NCBI RefSeq assembly: GCF_001896955.1 | Contig: NZ_MKRN01000208.1 | Coordinates: 1-36,560, forward strand | DNA length: 36,560 bases | Source: Nitrobacter sp. 62-13 | GTDB taxonomy: Bacteria > Pseudomonadota > Alphaproteobacteria > Rhizobiales > Xanthobacteraceae | Direction: 5' to 3' | Shown: positions 8,382 to 17,216 of the stretch, piece by piece | How the letters are laid out: each line of letters begins with the position of its first letter | How positions within the stretch are numbered: position 1 is the first letter of the stretch | Notes under the pieces: model-generated | Database searches by the model: none | Told to the model about the DNA's origin: nothing | The model's input: only the letters and a program-made list of their open reading frames with translations | Made by a program: the position numbers and the translations under genes

Positions 8382-9587
8382 ATGGCGGGCGATAACGATC
8401 AGTTGGACCAGGATGCGATCGCAGCCCAGTGGGAGGCTTCGCTCGGATCGGAGGACCCCGAGGAAGCCGCGAAGTCCGCTGCCGCCAATGAACTCACGGA
8501 GACGATGGCGGAACAGTGGGCCGCCATGGTCGAGGACGGAGGCCGCAATTTCGGCAACGCCAAGAACGGCGGTGAGCGGGTCCTCTCGCAGGAGGAAATC
8601 GACAGTCTGCTCGGCTTCAGCGTCGGCGAGATCAACGTCGACGACAGCTCCGGCATCCGCGCGATCATCGACTCGGCGATGGTGTCGTATGAGCGCCTGC
8701 CGATGCTGGAGATCGTGTTCGACCGCCTGGTGCGGCTGATGACGACCTCCTTGCGCAATTTCACCTCCGACAACGTGGAGGTCTCGCTCGACCGCATCAC
8801 CTCGGTCCGGTTCGGCGATTACATGAACTCGATTCCCTTGCCCGCGGTGCTCAGCGTGTTCAAGGCCGAGGAGTGGGAGAATTTTGGGCTGGCAATGGTC
8901 GATTCCAGCCTGATCTACTCCATGATCGACGTGCTGCTCGGCGGCCGTCGCGGCCAGACCTCGCTGCGGATCGAGGGCCGACCCTACACGACGATCGAAA
9001 CCAATCTGGTGAAGCGGCTGGTCGAGGTCGTTCTGGCCGACGCCGAGCAGGCGTTCCGGCCGCTGTCGCCGGTGTCGTTCTCGATCGACCGGCTCGAAAC
9101 CAATCCGCGTTTTGCCGCGATCACCCGCCCGGCCAATGCGGCGATTCTGGTGCGGCTGCGCATCGATATGGAAGACCGCGGCGGCTACATCGAACTGCTG
9201 TTGCCCTATGCCACCATCGAACCGATCCGCAACGTGCTGTTGCAGATGTTCATGGGTGAAAAGTTCGGCCGCGATCCGATCTGGGAAAGTCACCTCGCCA
9301 CCGAAATCGCGCAGGCGCAGATCGCCGTCGACGCAGTGCTGTACGAGGCCGAGATCCCGCTCAAGCAGCTCATGACCCTGAAAGTCGGCGACACGCTGCC
9401 GCTGGACATGCGTCCCGATGCGTCGGTGGCGGTGCGGTGCGGCAGCGTCACGCTGACGGAAGGCCGCATGGGGCGCGTCGGCGATCGCGTCGCCATTCGT
9501 GTCTCGAGACACTTGCGCAAACCGAACACGACCTTCGCCATGTTCGAGAGAGCGGACGAACAGACCAAGATGATGGAGGCCCAATGA
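8382..9587 (+). CDS. fliM: FliM, flagellar motor switch protein with long N-terminal extension
   Basis: This is the 401-aa C-ring switch protein. The CheY-P-binding motif LSQEEIDSLLG, normally at the very N-terminus, lies at about residues 68-78, so there is an extra acidic extension of about 65 residues. The middle CheC-like domain (SYERLPMLEIVFDRLVRLMT; DVLLGGRRG) and the C-terminal FliN-like domain (LKVGDTLPLD) are complete. The stop codon overlaps the next start (ATGA). fliN does not follow here, unlike in enterobacteria, and must be elsewhere. The extension contains two similar short stretches, AAQWEAS and AEQWAAM. Confidence 0.97.
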   Translation: MAGDNDQLDQDAIAAQWEASLGSEDPEEAAKSAAANELTETMAEQWAAMVEDGGRNFGNAKNGGERVLSQEEIDSLLGFSVGEINVDDSSGIRAIIDSAMVSYERLPMLEIVFDRLVRLMTTSLRNFTSDNVEVSLDRITSVRFGDYMNSIPLPAVLSVFKAEEWENFGLAMVDSSLIYSMIDVLLGGRRGQTSLRIEGRPYTTIETNLVKRLVEVVLADAEQAFRPLSPVSFSIDRLETNPRFAAITRPANAAILVRLRIDMEDRGGYIELLLPYATIEPIRNVLLQMFMGEKFGRDPIWESHLATEIAQAQIAVDAVLYEAEIPLKQLMTLKVGDTLPLDMRPDASVAVRCGSVTLTEGRMGRVGDRVAIRVSRHLRKPNTTFAMFERADEQTKMMEAQ

Positions 9588-10018
9588 ACCACTCTTTCGG
9601 ATTAGCGATCGAGAGCCTTGTCGCGGTTCTCCTCGTCTTGACAATCGGTTACTGCATGCTGCTGAACAAGCGGCTGAAGCGGCTGAGGGCCGACGAGCAG
9701 TCGCTGAAGGCGACTATCGGCGAACTGATCACGGCGACGGAGATTGCAGAGCGCGCCATCGGCGGGCTGAAGCACACCGTGCGCGACGTCAACGACAATC
9801 TCGGCAACCAGATCGTCTCGGCCACCGAACTGTCGCGGCAATTGGCGAAGCAACTGACGGAGGGTGATGCGGTCGTGCGGCGGCTGACCCGGATCGCGCT
9901 CGCGGCGCGCCCGGCGACGGCCCCCGAACCGGAGCCCGTGGCCAGCGATGCCCGCTCGGTCGCAGCCGCGGCGCGGGCATTTTCCGAGCGTAGAAGGGCA
10001 AGCGGCCTCGCTGCATGA
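9584..10018 (+). CDS. DUF6468 membrane-anchored coiled-coil protein, flagellar operon
   Basis: This 144-aa protein has one N-terminal membrane segment (about residues 6-25, AIESLVAVLLVLTIGYCMLL). A long helical region follows (KRLKRLRADEQSLKATIGEL ... SRQLAKQLTEGDAVVRRLTR), then an Ala-rich tail. It matches the DUF6468 proteins found next to fliM in Alphaproteobacteria; their biochemical role is not known. It overlaps fliM by ATGA at its start and the motE-like gene by ATGA at its end, so its translation is coupled to both. A structural or chaperone role in the motor is inferred from position only. Confidence 0.8.
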   Translation: MNHSFGLAIESLVAVLLVLTIGYCMLLNKRLKRLRADEQSLKATIGELITATEIAERAIGGLKHTVRDVNDNLGNQIVSATELSRQLAKQLTEGDAVVRRLTRIALAARPATAPEPEPVASDARSVAAAARAFSERRRASGLAA

Positions 10019-10824
10019 ATGCTTTCAGGGACATCCGGGTCATTCCTGTCGTAATGGTCGCGATATTCGGTCTCGCGGTGCTTAAGGTCGCGGGGCTCGT
10101 GATTGACGGCGGTTACGTTTTTGATGACCAGCCGAATACGCCCCACCGGTCATGGGCACAGGAGAACCTGAACTTTCCGGGCGCAACGCCCTATGCCGGC
10201 GACGTCACGGGTTCGGTCGAGACGAAGAAAAAAGAGGACCCCGGCAAGGAGGGTGCCGAAAAGAACGAATCTAACGGAAAGCCCAAGCCGGCGGTCAGCA
10301 CGCCGGAGCTAGCGAAGTCGGGCGTTGTCACCATCCCCGAGCCCGGCCAATCGGTGTCGCCGTCCGAGCGTGCGATCCTTGAGCGGCTTCAGAGCCGGCG
10401 CCAGGAACTCGAAGCACGCGCACGGGAAATCGACATTCGTGAGAGCCTGCTGAAGTCCGCCGAAAAGCGCATCGAGGGGCGCGTGGAGGAGATGAAGGGT
10501 ATCGAGTCGCGGATCGCAACCGCGACCGACCAGAAGAACGAGGCCGAAGCCGCCCGCTTCAAGGGACTCGTGACGATGTACGAGAACATGAAGCCGAAGG
10601 ACGCCGCCAAAGTGTTCGACCGACTGGAAATGTCGGTGCTGTTCGATCTCGCCTCGAAGATCGCGCCGCGCAAGATGTCGGACATTCTCGGCCAGATGTC
10701 GCCTGCCGCGGCCGAACGGCTGACGGTCGAGATGGCGCGTCGAGCCAGCGGCGGCGACGCCACCACCGCGGACGCCGATCTTCCGAAGATCGAGGGTAAG
10801 CCGACGCCGCAGAATCCCAATTAA
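10015..10824 (+). CDS. MotE-family protein (MgtE-N-like), flagellar motor chaperone
   Basis: This 269-aa protein has an N-terminal membrane anchor or signal (about residues 8-28), a charged low-complexity linker, and a coiled coil at about residues 120-180 (ERLQSRRQELEARAREID ...). It ends in an MgtE-N-like domain (YENMKPKDAAKVFDRLEM; KIAPRKMSDILGQMSPAAAE). MotE in Sinorhizobium is a periplasmic chaperone for the motor protein MotC, and this protein has the same domain order but is longer. It is coupled by ATGA to the upstream gene. motC and motB are not in the window; the next gene is the giant TPR protein. Confidence 0.82.
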   Translation: MNAFRDIRVIPVVMVAIFGLAVLKVAGLVIDGGYVFDDQPNTPHRSWAQENLNFPGATPYAGDVTGSVETKKKEDPGKEGAEKNESNGKPKPAVSTPELAKSGVVTIPEPGQSVSPSERAILERLQSRRQELEARAREIDIRESLLKSAEKRIEGRVEEMKGIESRIATATDQKNEAEAARFKGLVTMYENMKPKDAAKVFDRLEMSVLFDLASKIAPRKMSDILGQMSPAAAERLTVEMARRASGGDATTADADLPKIEGKPTPQNPN

Positions 10825-10903
10825 TATCCTTGCTTAATAAGGCTTTAATTCCGCAATTCTAGAGTCCGTCTGATCGGCGTTCAGCCGCCGGTCAGGAGTT
10901 GAT

Positions 10904-10978
10904 AGCGTTTTCGAGCGAAGCATGTCCTCGAACTTGATGGGGGATGGATACCGGTTCGCGTGAAGAAAATGCGTCAAA
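10904..10978 (+). repeat. Dispersed ~75-bp intergenic repeat, copy 1
   Basis: It runs from AGCGTTTTCGAGCGAAG to CGGTTCGCGTGAAGAAAATG. The same element occurs at 17217-17294 and, reversed, at 29672-29744, with a right half at 27426-27456. It lies in the gap between the motE-like and TPR genes. It resembles a repeat I recall as common in Bradyrhizobiaceae genomes. Confidence 0.85.
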
Positions 10979-11035
10979 GCAACAATCAGAGCTTCGCGTC
11001 AGAAGCGAAGTTCTGGAGTCGAGAGACGATCTGGA

Positions 11036-14000
11036 ATGGCGCGGACGACTGCCGCTGAATGTTGGTCGCAAGCGCGCTCCCGCGCGCGGCGGCTTTCGCG
11101 CGGCTGCATTCCGGCGTTCGCAACGGCGCTGCTGCTGCTCGCGCTGGCTTTTCCCGGTGCAAGCCGCGCGCAGGCCATCAGGGGCGAGGCGACCCTCTCG
11201 GCCGCGAAGGGTTTTGCCCGGCTCGTGCTCAAGCTCGACGACGACGTCGATTCCGAAGTGACGGTCGCCGGCACCATCCTCGTGATCCGCTTCAAGCGGC
11301 CGGTCGATATTCCTGTCGACAAATTGTCGGAGGCGGTGCCGGACTACGTCGGCTCGGCGCGCCGTGATCCCGACGGCCTGGCCATACGCATGGCCCTTGC
11401 ACGCAAGGTCTCCGTCAACACGATGACGGCGGGCGAGCGCGTGTTCATCGATCTGATGCCCGATGGCTGGAAGGGTCCGCCGCCGGGTCTGCCACAAGAC
11501 GTGGTTCGCGACCTGGCGGAGCGCGCCCGCGCCGCCGAGCGCGCGCTGCGCGAAGAGCGCACCCTGGAAGCGTCGAAAAAGCGCCCGCCGGTTCGCGTGC
11601 GAGCTTCGGTACAGCCGACCTTCGTGCGCTACGTTTTCGAGCTGCCGGACGGGGCCGGCGTTTCGTCCGCTCTCAACGAGCAGAAACTCACGCTGCTGTT
11701 CAAGCCGGCGCTGACTTTCGATCTGGCGGACGCCAAACTGGTAGCGCCCGCCAACGTCGCCTCGATCGCGCAGAAGATGGAAAGCGACGGCGCGCGGGTC
11801 GAGATGAAACTGATCGGCGACGTCGACGTGCATTCGTTCCGCGAGGAGAAGAACTACATCGTCGATATCGGCTTCCATCAGACCGGCAAGAGTCTGTCGG
11901 CGGCGCTTGCCGAAGTGCAGTCGGGCAAAACGGACGCGGGACAGCCGGCCGGCGCCGCTGCCGCCCCCGCAAAGCCCGCGGGGATTCCGCCGCCGACGTC
12001 GGAGACGATTGCCGAACAGGCCGGACTGACGGTGAGACCGCCCCCGTCCGACGCCAAACCGGCCGAAGCCGCGAAAACGCCCGAACCTTCGCCGGCCGCC
12101 GCGTCACCTGCCGCACCCGATCAGCCTGTGGCCGATCAGCATGCGCCTGAGACGCCCGCAACTGAAAAGCAGGCCGCCGTCGAAACACCGTCTGCGCCGG
12201 CGGTCAAGGCCCCCACCGCCGTAACGCCGGGGAAGCAGACGCCGGTCGGAGACAATCCCGCCGAGCACGGGCTGGCAAAGGCCGCATCAGCAAAACCGGC
12301 GGCGTCGCCGCCGCCATCGTCGGCTAAAGGAAGCGCGAACGATGCGGTGACCCTCGCCGCGGTGCGGCGCAGCGACGGCTTTCGCCTGACGTTCGGCTTC
12401 GACCGGCCGACGCCGGTGGCGCTGTTCCGCCGCGCCGATGCGGTGTGGCTGGTATTCGACTCGGAGAAGTCGGTCGACGTTGGCGCGATCCGGAAGGAGG
12501 GCGGATCGCTTATCACCGACATCGACCGCCGTCCCCTGGAGAAGGGGCAGGCGATCCGCATCCGCCTCACCCGTCCGCAACTGGTCTCGCTCTCGGCCGG
12601 CGAGCCCGATGGTTTCGCGCCGGTTACACCGGGGCAGCGCTGGATGGTGACGTTCGCCGATGCCGTGCAGAAGCCGTCGCGCGCGCTGATCGCGCAGCGC
12701 AATGTCGTCGATCGCCATCATGCGAGCGTCACCGTGCCGCTCGCTGGCACCGGCAGCCTACACCGGATCGTCGATCCCGATTCCGGCGACGCGCTGATGG
12801 TCGTCACCGCGCTTCCGCCAGCGCAGGGTTTTGTCAGGCATCAGGAGTTCGTGGAGTTCTCGCTGCGTGAGTCGACCCAGGGCGTGGTTATCGAGCCGAA
12901 GGCCGATGACATCGCCGTCGAGGTTGCGCCCGACAAGGTTACGGTGACCCGGCCCGGCGGTCTCACCCTGTCGGCGGCCAACTCCGGTCCCGAGCGCGCG
13001 ACGACCGCGGCGCGGCCGATCTTCGATGCCGAGACGTGGCAGAAGGACAGCAACGCGGATTTCTTCCAGCGGCTCGACGAACTGGTCAACGCGGCATCGG
13101 CCGCAGGTAATGATGACGCGCGGACCGCAGCGCGGATCGATCTCGCTCGATTCTATATGGCGCGCGGCTTTTATTACGAAGCCAAGGCTGTCCTCGATCT
13201 TGCGCTGTCCGAGCAGAATCCCGGACAGGAAGATCCGGTGCTGCTGATCGTGCACTCGGTCGCGAGTTCGCTGACGAATTATACAGCGGCGGCGACGCGC
13301 GATCTCGCCAACCCGGCGATCGGCGCCAACTACGATTCCCAGCTGTGGAAGGCGCTCGCGCTCGCGCGGCAGCGCAAGTGGGCCGAGGCGCGCGAAAAAT
13401 TCAAGAACGCCCAGTTCGCTATCTCCGCGTTGCCGCTCGGGCTGCAGCGTCCGATCGTCGCCGATGCGATGCGGGCATCGCTCGAGGTCGGCGACTATTC
13501 CGGCGCCGCCGCGCGCAGCAGCGATCTCGACGCCATCGGTATTCCCGATGAGATGAAACCCAACGTCACGGTCATGCGCGGGCGGTTGTCCGAGGCTTTG
13601 GGGCGCGACAAGGACGCGCTCGCCCAATACGAGGAGGCGATGGCCTCGCCGGATCGCGAAGCCGCGACTGAGGCGCAGATACACGACATCGCGTTGCGGC
13701 AGAAGCGCGACGAGATCAAGCCGGAGGAGGCGCTGCGCGATCTCGAAACGCTGTCGGCGACGTGGCGAGGCGATCGGCTTGAGGTGCAGACGCTGAATAT
13801 GCTGATGGCGCTCTACATCGATGCGGGCCGCTATGCCGAAGCTCTGGCGATCGCAAAGACCGCTACCAAGCTGGAGCCGGACTTCGTTGTGTCGCGGCAG
13901 ATTCAGGACAGGGCTTCGGCGCTGTTTGCCGATCTTTTCCTCGGCGCCAAAGGCGACAATCTTCCGCCGGTCGATGCGCTGGCGATGTTCTACGATTATC

Positions 14001-14812
14001 GCGATCTGACGCCGATCGGCCGGCGCGGCGACGAAATGATCCGTCGGCTTGCCGATCGCCTTGTCAGTGTCGATCTTCTCGACCAGGCGGCAGATCTCCT
14101 GCAATATCAGGTCGATCATCGGCTGGAGGGCGCGGCGCGCGCGCAGGTCGCCGCACGGCTCGCGATGGTCTATCTGATGAATCGCAAGCCGGATCGTGCG
14201 ATCGCCGCGCTTCGCACCACGCGGATCGCCGATCTCGCCGGTGAATTGCGCCAGCAACGATTGCTGCTCGAGGCTCGCGCGCAAAGCGATGTCGGCCGCC
14301 GCGATCTCGCCCTCGACATCATCTCCAATCTCACCGGGCGCGAGGCGATCCGCCTTCGGTCGGATATCTACTGGGCGTCACGACGCTGGCGCGAGGCGTC
14401 CGAGCAGATCGAACTCTATTACGGCGACCGCTGGCGCGATTTCACACCGCTCACATCGAGCGAGAAAAGCGACATCATCCGCGCGGTGATCGGCTATGCG
14501 CTCGCCGAGGATACGCTGGGTCTCGGGCGGTTCCGCGAAAAGTATGCGCCGCTGATGAGCGGCACTGCCGACAAGATCGCCTTCGATACCGCGAGCAAGC
14601 CGGCGTCCGGCAACAGCGCCGAATTCGAACAGATCGCCAGGATGGCGGCGAAGGTCGACACGCTCGACGGCTTCCTGCGCGAAATGAAATCGCGCTTTCC
14701 CGATATGACGGCGAGGCCGCCGCTGCCGCCGGAAGCTGCGAAGACGGATTCCGCTCCGACCGGCGCGCTGCCGCAGATTGTCGGACTGAAGAACGTCGAG
14801 GCGTCGCGCTGA
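11036..14812 (+). CDS. Very large periplasmic TPR protein downstream of the motE-like gene
   Basis: This 1258-aa protein carries a signal peptide (about residues 22-46, ending ASRAQA). The N-terminal beta-rich region (GEATLSAAKGFARLVLKLDD; VFIDLMPDGWKG) recalls AMIN-type domains. A Pro/Ala-rich disordered stretch follows at about residues 305-435, then a second beta-rich region, and from about residue 690 a long helical array with TPR-like repeats (ARFYMARGFYYEAKAVLDLA; YIDAGRYAEALAIAKTATKL; AMVYLMNRKPDRAIAALRTT). I do not recognise a named family. It sits downstream of the motE-like gene, separated by about 210 bases that contain a repeat. A role in the flagellar motor periplasm is plausible but inferred. 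Confidence 0.75.
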   Translation: MARTTAAECWSQARSRARRLSRGCIPAFATALLLLALAFPGASRAQAIRGEATLSAAKGFARLVLKLDDDVDSEVTVAGTILVIRFKRPVDIPVDKLSEAVPDYVGSARRDPDGLAIRMALARKVSVNTMTAGERVFIDLMPDGWKGPPPGLPQDVVRDLAERARAAERALREERTLEASKKRPPVRVRASVQPTFVRYVFELPDGAGVSSALNEQKLTLLFKPALTFDLADAKLVAPANVASIAQKMESDGARVEMKLIGDVDVHSFREEKNYIVDIGFHQTGKSLSAALAEVQSGKTDAGQPAGAAAAPAKPAGIPPPTSETIAEQAGLTVRPPPSDAKPAEAAKTPEPSPAAASPAAPDQPVADQHAPETPATEKQAAVETPSAPAVKAPTAVTPGKQTPVGDNPAEHGLAKAASAKPAASPPPSSAKGSANDAVTLAAVRRSDGFRLTFGFDRPTPVALFRRADAVWLVFDSEKSVDVGAIRKEGGSLITDIDRRPLEKGQAIRIRLTRPQLVSLSAGEPDGFAPVTPGQRWMVTFADAVQKPSRALIAQRNVVDRHHASVTVPLAGTGSLHRIVDPDSGDALMVVTALPPAQGFVRHQEFVEFSLRESTQGVVIEPKADDIAVEVAPDKVTVTRPGGLTLSAANSGPERATTAARPIFDAETWQKDSNADFFQRLDELVNAASAAGNDDARTAARIDLARFYMARGFYYEAKAVLDLALSEQNPGQEDPVLLIVHSVASSLTNYTAAATRDLANPAIGANYDSQLWKALALARQRKWAEAREKFKNAQFAISALPLGLQRPIVADAMRASLEVGDYSGAAARSSDLDAIGIPDEMKPNVTVMRGRLSEALGRDKDALAQYEEAMASPDREAATEAQIHDIALRQKRDEIKPEEALRDLETLSATWRGDRLEVQTLNMLMALYIDAGRYAEALAIAKTATKLEPDFVVSRQIQDRASALFADLFLGAKGDNLPPVDALAMFYDYRDLTPIGRRGDEMIRRLADRLVSVDLLDQAADLLQYQVDHRLEGAARAQVAARLAMVYLMNRKPDRAIAALRTTRIADLAGELRQQRLLLEARAQSDVGRRDLALDIISNLTGREAIRLRSDIYWASRRWREASEQIELYYGDRWRDFTPLTSSEKSDIIRAVIGYALAEDTLGLGRFREKYAPLMSGTADKIAFDTASKPASGNSAEFEQIARMAAKVDTLDGFLREMKSRFPDMTARPPLPPEAAKTDSAPTGALPQIVGLKNVEASR

Positions 14813-14813
14813 C

Positions 14814-14872
14814 CGGATGCGAATGCTGGAAGCGAGTCATGGGTCGAGATGAGCTCATGCCAACCGCATCCG
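14814..14872. repeat. Imperfect palindrome just after the TPR gene
   Basis: CGGATGCG (14814-14821) is mirrored by CGCATCCG (14865-14872), with partly self-complementary sequence between them (ATGAGCTCAT). It begins one base after the TPR stop codon. It could be a transcript-end hairpin or an edge of the decayed IS next to it. Confidence 0.4.
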
Positions 14873-14904
14873 AGTGATCGGCCGTCATCCATCGCACGCG
14901 CGGC

Positions 14905-15021
14905 CGCATCGAATGCATCTTCAACAAAACCTGGCATTATCGCGCTGTCGCCGCCCGCAACGACAAAGGCGCTGACAACTTCGTCGCGGGCCTCAACCTT
15001 GCTCCAGTTCGAATCTGGTGC
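14905..15021 (+). pseudogene. IS5-family transposase C-terminal remnant
   Basis: The frame starting at 14905 reads RIECIFNKTWHYRAVAARND, then KGADNFVAGLNLAPVRIWC. This is the recognisable end of IS5/IS427-type transposases (the RIExxFNKLKxxRxxATRYDK ... NFLAxxxLAxxxIWL pattern). A stop codon lies 30 bases upstream in frame and no other part of the enzyme was found, so only a decayed fragment of about 40 codons remains. Confidence 0.75.
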
Positions 15022-15117
15022 TCAAGCGAAACGACGTGCATTGGCCCTGCGAAAGCAGCCTCTATGCACTCAGGATTGTCGCCCTTAGCGGACAGTTCTG
15101 CGTTCCGATTGTCGACA

Positions 15118-15246
15118 TCAAAAAAAGTCGGCGATCGTTGTGAGACGTCCGATCAGAACCCACAGCAATCCGGCACAAGGAATGGCGAGATCCGGGGCTG
15201 TTCTTGCCCAGAGCCCGCCGAAGAAATGTCCGTATGTTGACATCAT
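15118..15246 (-). CDS. Possible 42-aa membrane-like small protein
   Basis: An open frame beginning ATGATG reads MMSTYGHFFGGLWARTAPDL with a hydrophobic middle (AIPCAGLLWVLIG) and ends in DFF. The composition looks protein-like. There is no clear ribosome-binding site and it lies in a region with a decayed IS, so it may be chance. Confidence 0.25.
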   Translation of the reverse strand: MMSTYGHFFGGLWARTAPDLAIPCAGLLWVLIGRLTTIADFF

Positions 15247-15254
15247 GGGGAATC

Positions 15255-15336
15255 GATATATACAGTAAAATATATCCATAGGATTATATACGCATATATA
15301 TATCCATAGGATATGGCCGTGGAGGGGGGCACCCCC
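15255..15336. promoter_or_regulatory. AT-rich porin leader with 13-bp direct repeat and G/C hairpin
   Basis: A sharply AT-rich island in GC-rich DNA holds TATATCCATAGGA twice (15271-15283 and 15299-15311, 28 bases apart), then GGGGG-GCA-CCCCC (15324-15336). It lies 165-245 bases before the porin start. It probably contains the porin promoter and perhaps a repeated regulator site; which bases do this cannot be told by eye. Confidence 0.45.
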
Positions 15337-15500
15337 AGGGCGTCGTTTAATGGTTCGCTTGGGCCTCTCGCGTTGAGCGGGAGCGTCCGACGGTGCGAAC
15401 GGCTGGGCGGTGAGTCAGGGACTGAGGGGAAACTTCTCTTCGAGTGCTTGCGTATAGCGGATCCGAAAGCCTGCCCTACCAAGCAACTTGGAGGTTTGAG

Positions 15501-16994
15501 ATGAAATTGATGAAGAGCCTTTTCCTCGGCTCGGCGGCGGGGCTGGTCGTCATGAGCGGAGCACAGGCTGCCGATCTTCCGTTGAAGGCCAAGGCGGTCG
15601 AATACGTGAAGATCTGCTCCCTGTATGGCGCGGGCTTCTACTACATTCCCGGCACCGACACCTGCATCAAGCTCGGCGGCTATCTCCGTTCCGACATCGG
15701 CGTCAACACCAACGCGATCTTCGGCGGCAACACCTCGGGTCCCGCCGGCGCGCAGAACCGCTTCAGCAACGCCTTCACCTGGCGATCGCGTGCGGACCTG
15801 ACCATCGACACTCGCACCGCCACCGAATACGGAGTCGTCCGCACCTACATGGAGACGGCCTTTTCGTGGACCTCAGGCGGCTACGCCGGTTCGGCTACCG
15901 GTGCGACGACGTATAACGGAAACCCCAACGGCGCCGTCTCCGGCGGCCAGCTTGGCGTGTACTTCGCCTTCATCCAGTTCGCCGGCTTCACGATGGGTAA
16001 GGCGGTTTCGCAGTTCAGCGCTCCCTGGACGGAGTTTCCGGGCAAAAACATCTACACTGGCCTGGTCGGTGGTGGCGGCACGAACACCGGCGTGAACCAG
16101 TTCACCTACACCGCCGAGTTCGGCAACGGCGTGTCGGCTTCGGTCGGCGTGCAGGATCCGAGCGCGTATTACCAACCTGGCATTTTCAACCTCGCCACTG
16201 CGACGCAGAGCAACTTCGGTTACGGCGCGAGCGCTTATGGCGGGACCACGGTTCCTGACATCGTCGGCCAGCTCCGCGTCGATCAGGCCTGGGGCTTGTT
16301 CCAGGCGTCGGTTGCGGCCCACGACAACAATCCCGCCTACTACGGTGCCACGCAAAATACTGGCGGCCCTGGAGACAAGTGGGGCTGGGCCGGTCAGCTC
16401 GCTCTGTCGATCAAGAATATTCCGACTGGGCCGGGTGACACGATCAACCTTCAAGGCGTCTACACGAATGGCGCGACTCGTTACAACATCCAGGATCAGG
16501 CCTCCTCGGCGAGCGCTGCCGCGGTCTATTCCGGTGTGACCGGCATTGGATATGGCTTTGCGCCGGATTCGGTATATGGCCCGGGCGGCTCGCTTCAACT
16601 GGTTTCGACATGGGGCCTGCGTGGCGGTTTCAACCACAACTGGAACCCGTACTGGAGCAGTTCGGTTTTCGGCGGCTACGCGTCGGTTCGATATACCGGC
16701 GCGGCTAAGACCGCGATGTGTGGCGTCGGCGGTACGGTTTTTGCCGCGCTCGGCGCGGGTGTCACCACCTGCAACCCGGACTACAACATCGGTCAGGTTG
16801 GTACCAACCTCCGCTGGACTCCGGTCAAGAACCTGACGTTCACAACGGAAGCGGTTTACACCATGTTGGATCAGAAATACGCCGGCGTGGCGGCTCTCGC
16901 TGCCAACACTGGCGTTGCCAAGCCCGCGGGCAGCTATGCCCTGAAGGATCAGGACACCTGGACCGTCATGTTCCGCGCGCAGCGCAACTGGTAA
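15501..16994 (+). CDS. Rhizobiales-type outer-membrane porin
   Basis: This 497-aa porin of the alphaproteobacterial Porin_2 type forms general diffusion channels in the outer membrane. It has a signal peptide (MKLMKSLFLGSAAGLVVMSGAQA, mature end ADLP), the family N-terminus VKICSLYGAGFYYIPGTDTC, many short alternating beta strands, and a terminal aromatic residue (AQRNW) as needed for insertion by the BAM machinery. I chose the ATG at 15501, which has GGAGG 7 bases upstream. It stands alone between a decayed IS and leftward fliP, and ends in a strong terminator. Substrate preference cannot be told. Confidence 0.95.
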   Translation: MKLMKSLFLGSAAGLVVMSGAQAADLPLKAKAVEYVKICSLYGAGFYYIPGTDTCIKLGGYLRSDIGVNTNAIFGGNTSGPAGAQNRFSNAFTWRSRADLTIDTRTATEYGVVRTYMETAFSWTSGGYAGSATGATTYNGNPNGAVSGGQLGVYFAFIQFAGFTMGKAVSQFSAPWTEFPGKNIYTGLVGGGGTNTGVNQFTYTAEFGNGVSASVGVQDPSAYYQPGIFNLATATQSNFGYGASAYGGTTVPDIVGQLRVDQAWGLFQASVAAHDNNPAYYGATQNTGGPGDKWGWAGQLALSIKNIPTGPGDTINLQGVYTNGATRYNIQDQASSASAAAVYSGVTGIGYGFAPDSVYGPGGSLQLVSTWGLRGGFNHNWNPYWSSSVFGGYASVRYTGAAKTAMCGVGGTVFAALGAGVTTCNPDYNIGQVGTNLRWTPVKNLTFTTEAVYTMLDQKYAGVAALAANTGVAKPAGSYALKDQDTWTVMFRAQRNW

Positions 16995-17030
16995 AAGTAA
17001 AATAGGTCATCTGACGACATTCCGAACGGA

Positions 17031-17060
17031 CCCCGGGCAGGTTTCCTGCCCGGGGTTTTT
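17031..17060 (+). terminator. Intrinsic terminator of the porin gene
   Basis: There is a perfect 11-bp stem (CCCCGGGCAGG / CCTGCCCGGGG) with a TTT loop followed by TTTTT, starting 36 bases after the porin stop codon. Confidence 0.93.
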
Positions 17061-17072
17061 GCCGGCGCCCTG

Positions 17073-17162
17073 GAGCGGGATGAGGAAAATGTATAGCGGC
17101 CCGCATTCCGCTCCCGGATATTGGAATCGATTGCGTGCATGATTTTGGGCGATCGATTCAAA
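17073..17162. repeat. Two adjacent palindromic modules after the porin terminator
   Basis: Module one pairs GAGCGGGATG (17073-17082) with CATTCCGCTC (17104-17113). Module two pairs GAATCGAT (about 17123) with ATCGATTC (about 17152). The dispersed 75-bp repeat follows at 17217, so the porin/fliP gap is largely made of mobile-looking palindromic DNA. Confidence 0.55.
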
Positions 17163-17216
17163 GTCCTCGTGAACCGGGGACTCTTTTTATCTAAGCCGTG
17201 TCGTTCCATGGGCAGC

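Noticed and set aside
7719-9644. A 641-codon leftward open frame over fliL-fliM
   Set aside because: It is rich in His, Arg, Asp and Gly with no recognisable domain, and is the GC-driven mirror of two certain flagellar genes.
12758-14284. A 508-codon leftward open frame over the TPR gene
   Set aside because: Composition is typical of an antisense shadow. The rightward frame has a signal peptide and TPR-like repeats.
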